Origin: Deltaproteobacteria bacterium
GTDB taxonomy: Bacteria; Desulfobacterota; Dissulfuribacteria; Dissulfuribacterales; UBA3076
DNA: 41,694 nt
Direction: 5' to 3'
Assembly (NCBI GenBank): GCA_030262715.1
Contig: JAJSZR010000004.1
Location: forward strand, 1-41,694
The translations under genes and the position numbers were made by a program. Within the stretch, counting starts at the first letter, position 1. Each line of letters opens with the position of its first letter. A model generated the notes under the pieces. That model ran no database searches and was not told the DNA's origin. It worked only from the letters and a program-made list of their open reading frames with translations. Positions 8,698-17,465 of this stretch are shown in pieces.

Positions 8698-9527
8698 AGA
8701 TCATCGGACTCATCATAGTAGTCGTGACAGGTGCACTGCTTATTTACGCCGCGGCTGATTTTCCAGCGTGGTCAGACCCAGCTTCTCCGGCCAGCACGTA
8801 TCTTTCTCCTTACTTTATTGAAAAGACTATGGAAGAGACCTCGGTACCCAACATCGTCACCGCTGTGCTTGCGGACTATCGTGGTTTTGACACCATGTTT
8901 GAAACCACTGTGATCTTTTCAGCAGGCGTCGTATGTTTTTTTCTCCTGCGAATCTCTCGCCGCGAAGAGGAAGAGCCTGAGACAAGGTATTACCGGCATG
9001 TCCTCACCGGCGTAACCATCCAGCTCAAAGAGGGATACAAGATACCGCCGTCTGCTGACTTTGAACGGATTGACGCCGTCTGGACACCTCCTGACCTGAT
9101 TATCAAGACAGGGTGTCGAATATTGATTCCCTTTATTCAGCTTTTTGCCCTGTATGTAATCGCCCATGGACATCACAGCCCCGGCGGCGGATTTCAGGGA
9201 GGTGTTATCCTGGGGGCAAGCGTCATCTTGTTTGCCATTTCCCACGATCTGAGAACTGCTGTCAGACGAATGAGCGAGAAGCTTATAGGCATCCTTTGTG
9301 CTGTAGGCGTCTCGATCTATGCCGGCACCGGTGCCCTCTGTCTATTGTTAAAGCAAAATTTCCTGGACTACAGCGCTCTTGCGGGGGTACTTCATGTCGA
9401 CCCGATTACCGCGCGATCCCACGGTATTCTTATGGTGGAAATCGGGGTAGGGATTGCTGTTCTGGCCACCATGATCTGGATCTATAACAATATCTCATCT
9501 GCAGGCAGATACAGACAGGGGCTTTAG
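8694..9527 (+). CDS. mnhB: MnhB-type antiporter subunit (MbhE-like N-terminus plus MnhB domain)
   Basis: 'VLADYRGFDTMFETTVIFSAGVVCFFLL' and 'GHHSPGGGFQGGVILGASVILFAIS'. Confidence 0.9.
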   Translation: MKIIGLIIVVVTGALLIYAAADFPAWSDPASPASTYLSPYFIEKTMEETSVPNIVTAVLADYRGFDTMFETTVIFSAGVVCFFLLRISRREEEEPETRYYRHVLTGVTIQLKEGYKIPPSADFERIDAVWTPPDLIIKTGCRILIPFIQLFALYVIAHGHHSPGGGFQGGVILGASVILFAISHDLRTAVRRMSEKLIGILCAVGVSIYAGTGALCLLLKQNFLDYSALAGVLHVDPITARSHGILMVEIGVGIAVLATMIWIYNNISSAGRYRQGL

Positions 9528-9530
9528 GAT

Positions 9531-9929
9531 ATGACCGATTTGATTTCAACGGTTGTTGCCAAATATAATTACTGGATTTACATCACCTTGATGATGATCG
9601 GGCTGTATGCCATGATCGCCAAGAACAATCTTGTAAAAAAGATCGTGGGCATGAACATCTTTCAGACCGCCATCATCTTGTTTTACGTGTCCATAGGCGT
9701 CAAGAAAGGGGCCACGATTCCAATCTTAGAGCATGGCCACGGCCCTGATGTGCACCACGTCGTGCATGCCGTGGACTATATTAATCCATTGCCTCATGTG
9801 CTGATGCTGACCGCCATTGTAGTGGGCGTGGCCACTCTTGGGGTGGCCCTGGCTTTGGCCATAAGGATCTATAATAACTATAACACCCTGGAAGAAAATG
9901 AGATCCTAACGCAGGTAAGGGAAAAATGA
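9531..9929 (+). CDS. mnhC: Antiporter subunit C (MnhC/NuoK-like)
   Basis: 'LYAMIAKNNLVKKIVGMNIFQTAIILFYVSIGVKKGA...INPLPHVLMLTAIVVGVATLGVALAL'. Confidence 0.9.
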   Translation: MTDLISTVVAKYNYWIYITLMMIGLYAMIAKNNLVKKIVGMNIFQTAIILFYVSIGVKKGATIPILEHGHGPDVHHVVHAVDYINPLPHVLMLTAIVVGVATLGVALALAIRIYNNYNTLEENEILTQVREK

Positions 9930-11416
9930 GCGAACAGTATCCCGCACTTCTTGTAATTGTCCCGCTCCTGTCGGCCCTTGTCATCAGTGTTGCCGGATGG
10001 GTAAACAAAAGATTGTGCTTTCCTATTGCTGTTGCCGCCCTGGGTGTGGCTGCCTGGTCATCCGTTGGTCTGCTGTTCAGGGTCCTGGATGAAGGAGTTA
10101 TCGTCTATAAATTAGGTGGATGGTCACCCCCTATGGGCATAGCCTATTATATAGATTATCTCAATGGCCTTGTTCTGCCGGTGGTGTCCATAGTTGCCCT
10201 CCTTAATTTAATATCAAGCAAAAAGATTGTTGAGCAACAGTTTCCGGACAAAGCAGGCCCTTTTTATACACTATATGTCCTGATGGTAACCGGTCTATTG
10301 GGTATTGTGGTCACTGGAGATGCCTTTAACCTGTATGTGCTGTTGGAGATTGCGTCACTCACGGGTTATGGGTTGCTTGCCATGGGAGAGGAACGTGCCC
10401 CGCTGGCGACCCTCAATTATCTGTACATGGGTACGATTGGGGCCTGCTTTTATCTGTTGGGTATTGGATATCTCTATATTGTCACCGGTTCATTGAATAT
10501 GGTGGATATTGCCCGGTTATTGCCCCCGCTTTATCAGTCTAAAGCCGTACTGGCCGCCTTTATCATCTGTATGGTCGGGGTATGGCTTAAGATGGCTTTT
10601 TTCCCCCTTCACGCCTGGTTGCCCAATGCCTATACATATGCCAACTCTGCGTCAAGCGGTCTGATTGCCCCATTGATGACCAAGGTGATGGTCTATGTGA
10701 TGATTCGCCTTATCCTTACTGTTTTTACCCCGAAATTTGTCTTTAACACCTTGGCCGTGCACGACGCCGTTGTCTGGCTTGCTGTCATTGCTATTGTCAT
10801 GGGCGCCGTTCTTGCCCTGAAAGAGCGCAATTTAAAGAAGATGTTAACATACATCGTCGTGGCGGAAGTGGGCTATATGGTTGGTGGCGCATGGCTTGGA
10901 AACCGTGCCGGATTGACAGGGGCAGTCCTCCATATTGTAAACGATGCCCTGATGACACTTTGCGTCTTTCTCGTGGTGGGTAACATAGTTTACAAGATAA
11001 AAGGATATGCCTTTGGCGACCTGAAAGGCTTGTTTGCCAAAATGCCATTTACCATGGGGGCCTTTGTGATCGGAGCACTATCCATCATCGGTGTGCCTCC
11101 GACGTGCGGTTTTTTCAGCAAGTGGTATCTCATCTTGGGGGCCATTCAGGCGCACCAGTACGGTTTTATGGTCGCATTGCTCTTCAGCAGCCTGATCAAT
11201 GTAGTGCTCTTTTTCAGGGTTTTTGAGATCGGCTTTTATGAGCCCTTCAGCGACCATGAGGGGCACGAACATCATCCGGCAGTGATGGCCGAGGCCCCGC
11301 TCACCATGCTGGTTCCCCTTTATGTAGTTGCTATAAGCCTGATCTTGGTTGGTCTGTACACCGGTGACATCGTGAACCACATAGTCCAGTTTGTCATACC
11401 AAAGGGCTTTATGTGA
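9926..11416 (+). CDS. mnhD: Proton-translocating antiporter subunit D (first ND2/4/5-like)
   Basis: 'NLYVLLEIASLTGYGLLA', 'WLKMAFFPLHAWLPNAYTYANSASSGLIAPLMTKV'. Confidence 0.9.
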   Translation: MSEQYPALLVIVPLLSALVISVAGWVNKRLCFPIAVAALGVAAWSSVGLLFRVLDEGVIVYKLGGWSPPMGIAYYIDYLNGLVLPVVSIVALLNLISSKKIVEQQFPDKAGPFYTLYVLMVTGLLGIVVTGDAFNLYVLLEIASLTGYGLLAMGEERAPLATLNYLYMGTIGACFYLLGIGYLYIVTGSLNMVDIARLLPPLYQSKAVLAAFIICMVGVWLKMAFFPLHAWLPNAYTYANSASSGLIAPLMTKVMVYVMIRLILTVFTPKFVFNTLAVHDAVVWLAVIAIVMGAVLALKERNLKKMLTYIVVAEVGYMVGGAWLGNRAGLTGAVLHIVNDALMTLCVFLVVGNIVYKIKGYAFGDLKGLFAKMPFTMGAFVIGALSIIGVPPTCGFFSKWYLILGAIQAHQYGFMVALLFSSLINVVLFFRVFEIGFYEPFSDHEGHEHHPAVMAEAPLTMLVPLYVVAISLILVGLYTGDIVNHIVQFVIPKGFM

Positions 11417-11449
11417 CGGTTTATATGATGGAGATAAAATAGGGATCGA

Positions 11450-12934
11450 ATGGAAACGATTACGTCAATAAGGCCCTTGCTTGCTGTCCTGGTCTCTCTC
11501 TTGATTATTCCTTTGGTGGTGGTCTCAAGCAGAAGCCCCAATGTCCGTGAGTCTTGGACCTTTGTGGCGGCTGTTGCAAAGTTTCTGATCGTCCTATCTA
11601 TGCTCCCTGCAATCTTAAGGGGGACTGAAATAGTATATACGGTGGTCCAGTTTATGCCGGGGGCGGCGATCAGGTTCAGGGTTGATGCCCTGGGAATGCT
11701 CTTTGCGCTCGTGTCTTCAAGCCTCTGGATCATTACATCGGCATACTCGATCGGCTATATGAGAGGGCTGAAAGAGCACGGGCAGACCCGGTATTTTTGC
11801 TTCTTTGCCATCTGTCTTTCAGCCACCATTGGCGCGGCCTTTTCTGCGAACCTCTTAACCCTGTATCTCTTTTACGAGATACTTTCTCTTGCCACCTATC
11901 CATTGGTTACACACCATCAGGATCTGGAGGCGCGAAGCTCAGGCAGAAAATATCTCCTTTATGTCGTAGGTGCGTCCATCGGTCTTGTTTTGCCGGCCAT
12001 GCTTATATGTTATAATTTGGCAGGTACCCTTGAATTCAGCAAAAATGGCATTTTGGCAGGGACTGCCGTATCCCCGTCCCTGCTCTTTATCCTTTTGTTC
12101 ATGTTTGTCTTCGGGTTTGCCAAGTCAGCGATTATGCCCATGCACTCATGGCTTCCCGCGGCCATGGTGGCACCTACGCCGGTCAGTGCCCTGCTGCACG
12201 CAGTGGCTGTTGTGAAGGTGGGTGTCTTTAGCATCGTTCGTATCCTGACCGGGGTCTTTGGGATTCAACTCTTATCCTCATCTCATTTAGGGATGGCAGT
12301 ATGTTATGTTGCCGCCTTTACCATCCTGGTCGGCTCATTCATTGCCCTTTCTCAGAACGGCCTGAAACGGCTTCTCGCCTTTTCCACCATCGCCCAGCTC
12401 TCTTATATTGTGCTTGGGGTAGCACTCCTTTCCCCAAAAGGGATGACTGGCGGCATGCTCCATATTGCAATGCATGCCTTTGGGAAGATCACCCTATTTT
12501 TTTGTGCCGGGGCAATCTTTGTAGCCACGGGTAAAAAGAACATCAGCGAGATGATAGGGATAGGCCGGAGGATGCCGGTGACCATGGCAGCCTTTTTTAT
12601 CGCTTCGTTGAGCATAATAGGGATGCCCCCTTGTGGCGGTTTTATAAGCAAATGGTATCTTGCACTAGGAACCCTCCAGGCCCACCAGATAGGCTTCCTG
12701 GTAGTCTTGCTCTTTAGTTCGCTTCTGAATGCCTGCTACTTTATACCCATTACCTATAAGGCATTCTTCTGTAGGCCGGAAGATGCCATGTTTGAAAACA
12801 AGGTGCAAGAGGCCCCGGCTTTCTGTGTGGTGCCCTTGGTTATCACAGCGACAATTTCCGTGATTCTGCTTTTTTATCCCCAGCCTTTTCTCAGGCTGGC
12901 CAGAATGATGGTGCAGAGTATAACTGGAGTATAA
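11450..12934 (+). CDS. Proton-translocating antiporter subunit D-like (second)
   Basis: 'LFYEILSLATYPLV', 'FGFAKSAIMPMHSWLPAAMVAPTPVSALLHAVAVVKVGVF'. Confidence 0.9.
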   Translation: METITSIRPLLAVLVSLLIIPLVVVSSRSPNVRESWTFVAAVAKFLIVLSMLPAILRGTEIVYTVVQFMPGAAIRFRVDALGMLFALVSSSLWIITSAYSIGYMRGLKEHGQTRYFCFFAICLSATIGAAFSANLLTLYLFYEILSLATYPLVTHHQDLEARSSGRKYLLYVVGASIGLVLPAMLICYNLAGTLEFSKNGILAGTAVSPSLLFILLFMFVFGFAKSAIMPMHSWLPAAMVAPTPVSALLHAVAVVKVGVFSIVRILTGVFGIQLLSSSHLGMAVCYVAAFTILVGSFIALSQNGLKRLLAFSTIAQLSYIVLGVALLSPKGMTGGMLHIAMHAFGKITLFFCAGAIFVATGKKNISEMIGIGRRMPVTMAAFFIASLSIIGMPPCGGFISKWYLALGTLQAHQIGFLVVLLFSSLLNACYFIPITYKAFFCRPEDAMFENKVQEAPAFCVVPLVITATISVILLFYPQPFLRLARMMVQSITGV

Positions 12935-12936
12935 AC

Positions 12937-13077
12937 ATGACAAATGAGAGGACAGACGAAATAGAAGGCAAGATGGAACTTGGCCATAAGCCCGTTCCGC
13001 CTTTTCGGACCATTTTTTGGGTGGCTATCACCATAGGAGTTTTGTATCTGGGACTCATCTTTTTCAAGACGCTTTGA
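12937..13077 (+). CDS. 46-aa single-TM small protein (not in the ORF track)
   Basis: ATG..TGA reading MTNERTDEIEGKMELGHKPVPPFRTIFWVAITIGVLYLGLIFFKTL; sits tightly between operon genes with a hydrophobic C-terminal helix. Confidence 0.6.
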   Translation: MTNERTDEIEGKMELGHKPVPPFRTIFWVAITIGVLYLGLIFFKTL

Positions 13078-13129
13078 ATAGGATCGTCAGTGGTAACGTG
13101 TTTGTTGCTCAGGATATAGAAGGAACACT

Positions 13130-13390
13130 ATGAAACAAGAAAACAGCGAAGGCAAAAAATATCTTTTTGATAAACCTGGAAACATGAAGATACTGGCATG
13201 GTCTTTTTTCTTATCGCTTGTTCTTCTTCTTGTTTTAGAATTCTTTATTCACAAGCACACTCATTTCCCCTCGGAAGAGTGGCCTGAATTTTATTGTGTA
13301 TTTGCCTTTGTCGCCTTTGTGGCACTCGTTCTTTCCGCAAAATATATCCTGCGGACCCTTGTGAAGAGACGAGAGGATTACTATGACTGA
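13130..13390 (+). CDS. Small two-TM membrane protein within the Mrp-type operon
   Basis: 86 aa; two hydrophobic segments; overlaps the next CDS by 8 nt. Confidence 0.75.
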   Translation: MKQENSEGKKYLFDKPGNMKILAWSFFLSLVLLLVLEFFIHKHTHFPSEEWPEFYCVFAFVAFVALVLSAKYILRTLVKRREDYYD

Positions 13391-15158
13391 CGTCCTGCCG
13401 CCAGCGGCCATTTTTATCATCGGAGGACTACTGGTTCCTCTGATAAAAGGGAAATGGAAAAGCGCCTACATGCTGCTTATCCCGGTGGTAGGTTTCATAA
13501 ACCTGATCAATATCCCAGAAGGAACTCATTGGGTTGTAGGGTTTATGGAATATGATCTTATCTTTGGTAAAGTGGACAGGCTGAGCCTCCTGTTCGGTTA
13601 TATCTTCCATCTCATATCTTTCATAGCTATTCTCTATGCCATTCACCTAAAAGACAATCTGCAGCATGTGGCTGGGCTGGTTTATGCCGGCAGCGCCCTG
13701 GGGGTTGTCTTTGCTGGAGACCTTTTTTCTTTCTTTGTCTTTTGGGAGATGCTTACCGTAGCTTCCATATTTCTTATCTGGGCCCGCAGGACAAAGGTAG
13801 CTCAAGGCGCAGGATACAGATATCTTCTGATTCATGCGGCCGGAGGCCTGTGCCTTCTGGCAGGCATTGTCCTGTATGTGAATCAGACAGGCTCTATTGA
13901 GTTCGGGTATATCGGGCTGAATGGACTTGCCACCTTATTAATTTTCCTGGGTTTTGGCGTAAATTGCGCCTGGCCTTTTCTCCATCCATGGCTGACGGAC
14001 GCCTATCCGGAGGCGACAATTACCGGGACCATATTCCTGAGCGCTTTTACCACAAAGTGTGCTGTCTATGCCCTGGCCAGGGCCTTTCCGGGTACCGAGG
14101 CACTTATCTGGATTGGAGCGATTATGACGGCGTTTCCTATCTTCTATGCGGTCATTGAAAACAACCTCAGGCGAGTTTTGTCCTACAGCTTGATCAACCA
14201 GGTAGGATTCATGGTATGCGGAATCGGCATTGGCACACAAATGGCTATAAATGGTGCTGTTTCCCACGCCGTGAACGATATCCTCTTCAAGGCCTTGCTG
14301 TTTATGTCCATGGGCGCGGTAATGTATCGTAATGATAATAAAATCAACTGCACCGCCCTAGGTGGACTGTACCGGACCATGCCGCTCACCTGTATCTGTT
14401 GTATTATAGGGGCTGCATCCATCTCGGCCGTTCCGCTTTTCAGCGGTTTTGTCAGTAAGTCAATGGTCATGGATGCGGCTGCTACCGGTCATATGCAGAT
14501 CATATGGTTCATCCTGCTGTTTGCCTCGGTCGGTGTGTTGGAGCATGCGGGTATCAAGATCCCGTTTTTTGCGTTTTTCGGCCATGATTCCGGGCTGAGA
14601 CCCAAAGAGGCTCCCCTCCACATGCTTCTTGCCATGGGCATCGCGGCGTTCTTCTGCATCTTCAACGGGTCATTTCCCAGCTACCTGTATAGCCTGCTCC
14701 CATATCCGGTTGAATATGTACCGTACACGGTTCCGCATGTGGTAGGTCAGACCCAGCTCATTTTCTTTGCTGCCTTTGCCTTCACGCTTCTCACGCTCTC
14801 TGGTATGTCTCCCCCTGAGCTAAGGGCTATCAATGTTGATGCTGACTGGTTCTACCGCAAGGGTGGCGGGCTTTTTTACCGGGTCATGGATATGAGCATG
14901 AACGGATTGACCAGGGTCGCTGACAGGGTCATTGTGGGTGAGTTGACCGGATCTATCTGCCGCATATTCCAACGCTGGCCTGAGGTCCTCTGTCTTGGGG
15001 TTATGATTCCCCTGTGGAGTGTCACCGGCGCAAGGGGAAAAGACCTCCAGGGCAAGATCGAAAGGACTCGAGCGGCCTTGCAGACACACACCTCACCGAT
15101 AGGGATCAGTGCGGCTATGGCTACGATTTTTTTAGTGTTAATTTACCTATTAATGTGA
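13383..15158 (+). CDS. Proton-translocating antiporter subunit D-like (third, with C-terminal extension)
   Basis: 'FVFWEMLTVASIFLIWARR', 'CAWPFLHPWLTDAYPEATITGTIFLSAFTTKCAVYALAR'; extended C-terminus 'DADWFYRKGGGLFYRV...' plus a final TM. Confidence 0.9.
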   Translation: MTDVLPPAAIFIIGGLLVPLIKGKWKSAYMLLIPVVGFINLINIPEGTHWVVGFMEYDLIFGKVDRLSLLFGYIFHLISFIAILYAIHLKDNLQHVAGLVYAGSALGVVFAGDLFSFFVFWEMLTVASIFLIWARRTKVAQGAGYRYLLIHAAGGLCLLAGIVLYVNQTGSIEFGYIGLNGLATLLIFLGFGVNCAWPFLHPWLTDAYPEATITGTIFLSAFTTKCAVYALARAFPGTEALIWIGAIMTAFPIFYAVIENNLRRVLSYSLINQVGFMVCGIGIGTQMAINGAVSHAVNDILFKALLFMSMGAVMYRNDNKINCTALGGLYRTMPLTCICCIIGAASISAVPLFSGFVSKSMVMDAAATGHMQIIWFILLFASVGVLEHAGIKIPFFAFFGHDSGLRPKEAPLHMLLAMGIAAFFCIFNGSFPSYLYSLLPYPVEYVPYTVPHVVGQTQLIFFAAFAFTLLTLSGMSPPELRAINVDADWFYRKGGGLFYRVMDMSMNGLTRVADRVIVGELTGSICRIFQRWPEVLCLGVMIPLWSVTGARGKDLQGKIERTRAALQTHTSPIGISAAMATIFLVLIYLLM

Positions 15159-15209
15159 TATAAACATAAAGACATCAAAGATTCGGGCACGGAGAGGAGA
15201 AATAAATAT

Positions 15210-15692
15210 TTGGCTTCTATAGAACATCTGAAGAGAATTCGGCTCTTTGAAGATTTAACCGACGGTATGCTGGAACAGATACTTCCCCTGGCTCAAGAGC
15301 AGTCGTTTGCGGAAAGGGAGATCATTTACGAACCAGGTAGTGAGGCCTCCCATTTTTATTCACTTACCACAGGCAAGGTATTACTCCAGACAGAGCTTGC
15401 TACGGCCCTAATTATTTCACTCGGGGCCATCAAGCCGGGGTATTCATTCGGCTGGTCTGCCCTACTTCCCGGGCCCGCCCATACCTCCCTTGCTGTTTGT
15501 ATGGAACCAAGCGAAATCCTGGTCATGCCTGGAGACAAATTTAAGGCCCTTTTTGATCAAGACCACACCATGGGATTCCTGGTTATGCAAAAGGCTGCCA
15601 CAATCCTTGAGAACCGCTTGGAACGTCGTACAGCACAGTTTGTCAAGGTAATAACCAAACACCCCGATATAGCTACGCTTTTGGGTCTGTAA
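15210..15692 (+). CDS. Stand-alone cyclic-nucleotide-binding-domain protein (no HTH)
   Basis: 'LKRIRLFEDLTDGMLEQILPLAQEQSFAEREIIYEPGSEASHFYSLTTGKVLLQ'; TTG start; no DNA-binding domain. Confidence 0.8.
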   Translation: MASIEHLKRIRLFEDLTDGMLEQILPLAQEQSFAEREIIYEPGSEASHFYSLTTGKVLLQTELATALIISLGAIKPGYSFGWSALLPGPAHTSLAVCMEPSEILVMPGDKFKALFDQDHTMGFLVMQKAATILENRLERRTAQFVKVITKHPDIATLLGL

Positions 15693-15724
15693 AAGGGGAA
15701 GGGAATGTATTTCCGGACGAATCT

Positions 15725-17251
15725 TTAGCCTTCGTGGGGGTGCGGCTCAAAAGGCAGCCTGATGACAAAGGTTGATCCTTTTCCAGGTTCAGAGTCTACA
15801 CTTATGGTTCCGCCGTGCTCATGGACTGTTTTCCGGGTAATCAGCAGGCCGAGGCCCGTACCTCTTGACCCCTTGGTGCTGAATAGAGAGCTAAAGATCT
15901 GCTTTCTTACGGCCTCATCCATACCGCAACCATTGTCAGAGACCTGAAGAATAAACGCTTCATCACTTTCGCGCCTTGTGGTCACCCGCACCAGGTGTTC
16001 CTTGCCCTCGTCTTCATCAAATATAGCGGCATCAATGGCATTGGAAACCAGGTTAAGCAGACAGCGATGAATTCCTTTGGGGTCTAAAGATACATCGCCT
16101 ATGGTCGGATCAAGATCTATGACAATCTCTACTTTGGATTCTTTTGCCTTGAGATCCATTAGTTTGCACACATCTTCCACAATTTCATTCGGAGAGCACT
16201 TTTCATATTCAGGCTCACGTTCCTTGGAGTAGTTGAGGAGATCCATAGCCAGGCCGGAGACCCTGTCGATATTCCTTTGTACCATGTCCCAGCCAGTGCG
16301 AAGGCTATTCATATCCCCCTTCTTAAGTGCGTTGTCTACTATATAGACTCCTCCACGCAGACCACCCAAGATATTTTTGATACCGTGGGCAAGTCCGGCT
16401 ACAGTTTCTCCAGTGGCAGCCAACCTTTCGGATTTGATCAATTCCTGCTGCAACTGCTTGATCTCCCTTAGATCGTGGAGAAAACCCACACTGCCGATGA
16501 CCTCACCATCTTGATACAGAACAGTTCCCGAAAATTTAACCGGTATCTTGTCACCGTCCTTTCCTAAAACGAAGGTCTCTCGCCAAACATGCATTTCTTG
16601 TCTTTCTCGTTCTTTGCTATACAGACCTTGCATGATTTCTTCGGCTGTCTCCGGTGGATAGAGACTCCTTATATCAATCTTCCCTATTACTTCATCCTTA
16701 GAATATCCGAATATTCTCTCATCCCCTCGATTAAAGATCATTATTTTTCCCTGCTTATCAGTGCCGACTATACCGTCGATGGAACGCTGAATCAGATTGT
16801 CTTCAAACTCGTACCTCTGTCTTATCTCCTCTGTGGCTTGCTTAACCTTATCTTCCAGATTGTCGGTATATTCCTTGAGCATTTTCCTTAAACGAAGCCT
16901 TTCCTCGGCCCGTTTTAAGGCAACTGTTAGGGCTTCGTCCACAATAGGCTTGGTGACAAAATCAGAGGCCTCAAGTTGCAGAGATTGGATAGCCACGTCC
17001 ATATCGCCATGCCCGGTAACAACTATTACCTCGGTTTCAGGGCTTATTTCCTTAATCTTTTTCAATACCTCGATGCCATCCATGCCTGGCATCTTTATAT
17101 CAGTTAAGACAATGGGGGGGGCTTCTTTCTTAAAAACCTCCAGGCCGCTTTTGCCATCCTCTGCCGTCAGCACCTCGTAGCCATCGCTTTTCAGCGACAT
17201 TCCGACAATCTTCCTTGCCGGTTCTTCATCATCAATAAGTAAAAGCTTCAA
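15725..17251 (-). CDS. REC-PAS-histidine kinase hybrid
   Basis: N-terminal REC 'LLLIDDEEPARKIVGMSL...VLTDIKMPGMDG'; PAS; 'VAGLAHGIKNILGGLRGGVYIV'; 'SRGTGLGLLITRK'. Confidence 0.92.
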   Translation of the reverse strand: MKLLLIDDEEPARKIVGMSLKSDGYEVLTAEDGKSGLEVFKKEAPPIVLTDIKMPGMDGIEVLKKIKEISPETEVIVVTGHGDMDVAIQSLQLEASDFVTKPIVDEALTVALKRAEERLRLRKMLKEYTDNLEDKVKQATEEIRQRYEFEDNLIQRSIDGIVGTDKQGKIMIFNRGDERIFGYSKDEVIGKIDIRSLYPPETAEEIMQGLYSKERERQEMHVWRETFVLGKDGDKIPVKFSGTVLYQDGEVIGSVGFLHDLREIKQLQQELIKSERLAATGETVAGLAHGIKNILGGLRGGVYIVDNALKKGDMNSLRTGWDMVQRNIDRVSGLAMDLLNYSKEREPEYEKCSPNEIVEDVCKLMDLKAKESKVEIVIDLDPTIGDVSLDPKGIHRCLLNLVSNAIDAAIFDEDEGKEHLVRVTTRRESDEAFILQVSDNGCGMDEAVRKQIFSSLFSTKGSRGTGLGLLITRKTVHEHGGTISVDSEPGKGSTFVIRLPFEPHPHEG

Positions 17252-17298
17252 TATATTGCCCCATTGTCAGAACATTATTTAAGCGTTTACGGAACGTT

Positions 17299-17325
17299 GA
17301 AATTAGAAATTAGAAATTAGAAATT
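17299..17325. repeat. 7-bp tandem repeat (gaaatta)x~4
   Basis: gaaattagaaattagaaattagaaattt. Confidence 0.85.
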
Positions 17326-17465
17326 TGGCCTTCATGCTATCGTGCCAGACCATATCTGATAACTCTTCTGCCGGTTTGTAAACATCCAAATCGTAAACTC
17401 GTTTCATCTCCCGCAAATTTCTACTTTCCAATTTCAAGTTTCAAGCCGTGAACGGCTACCCATTA

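Noticed and set aside
17299-17325. Possible CRISPR-like repeats
   Set aside because: 7-bp tandem without spacers; no cas genes and no spaced direct repeats elsewhere in the window.
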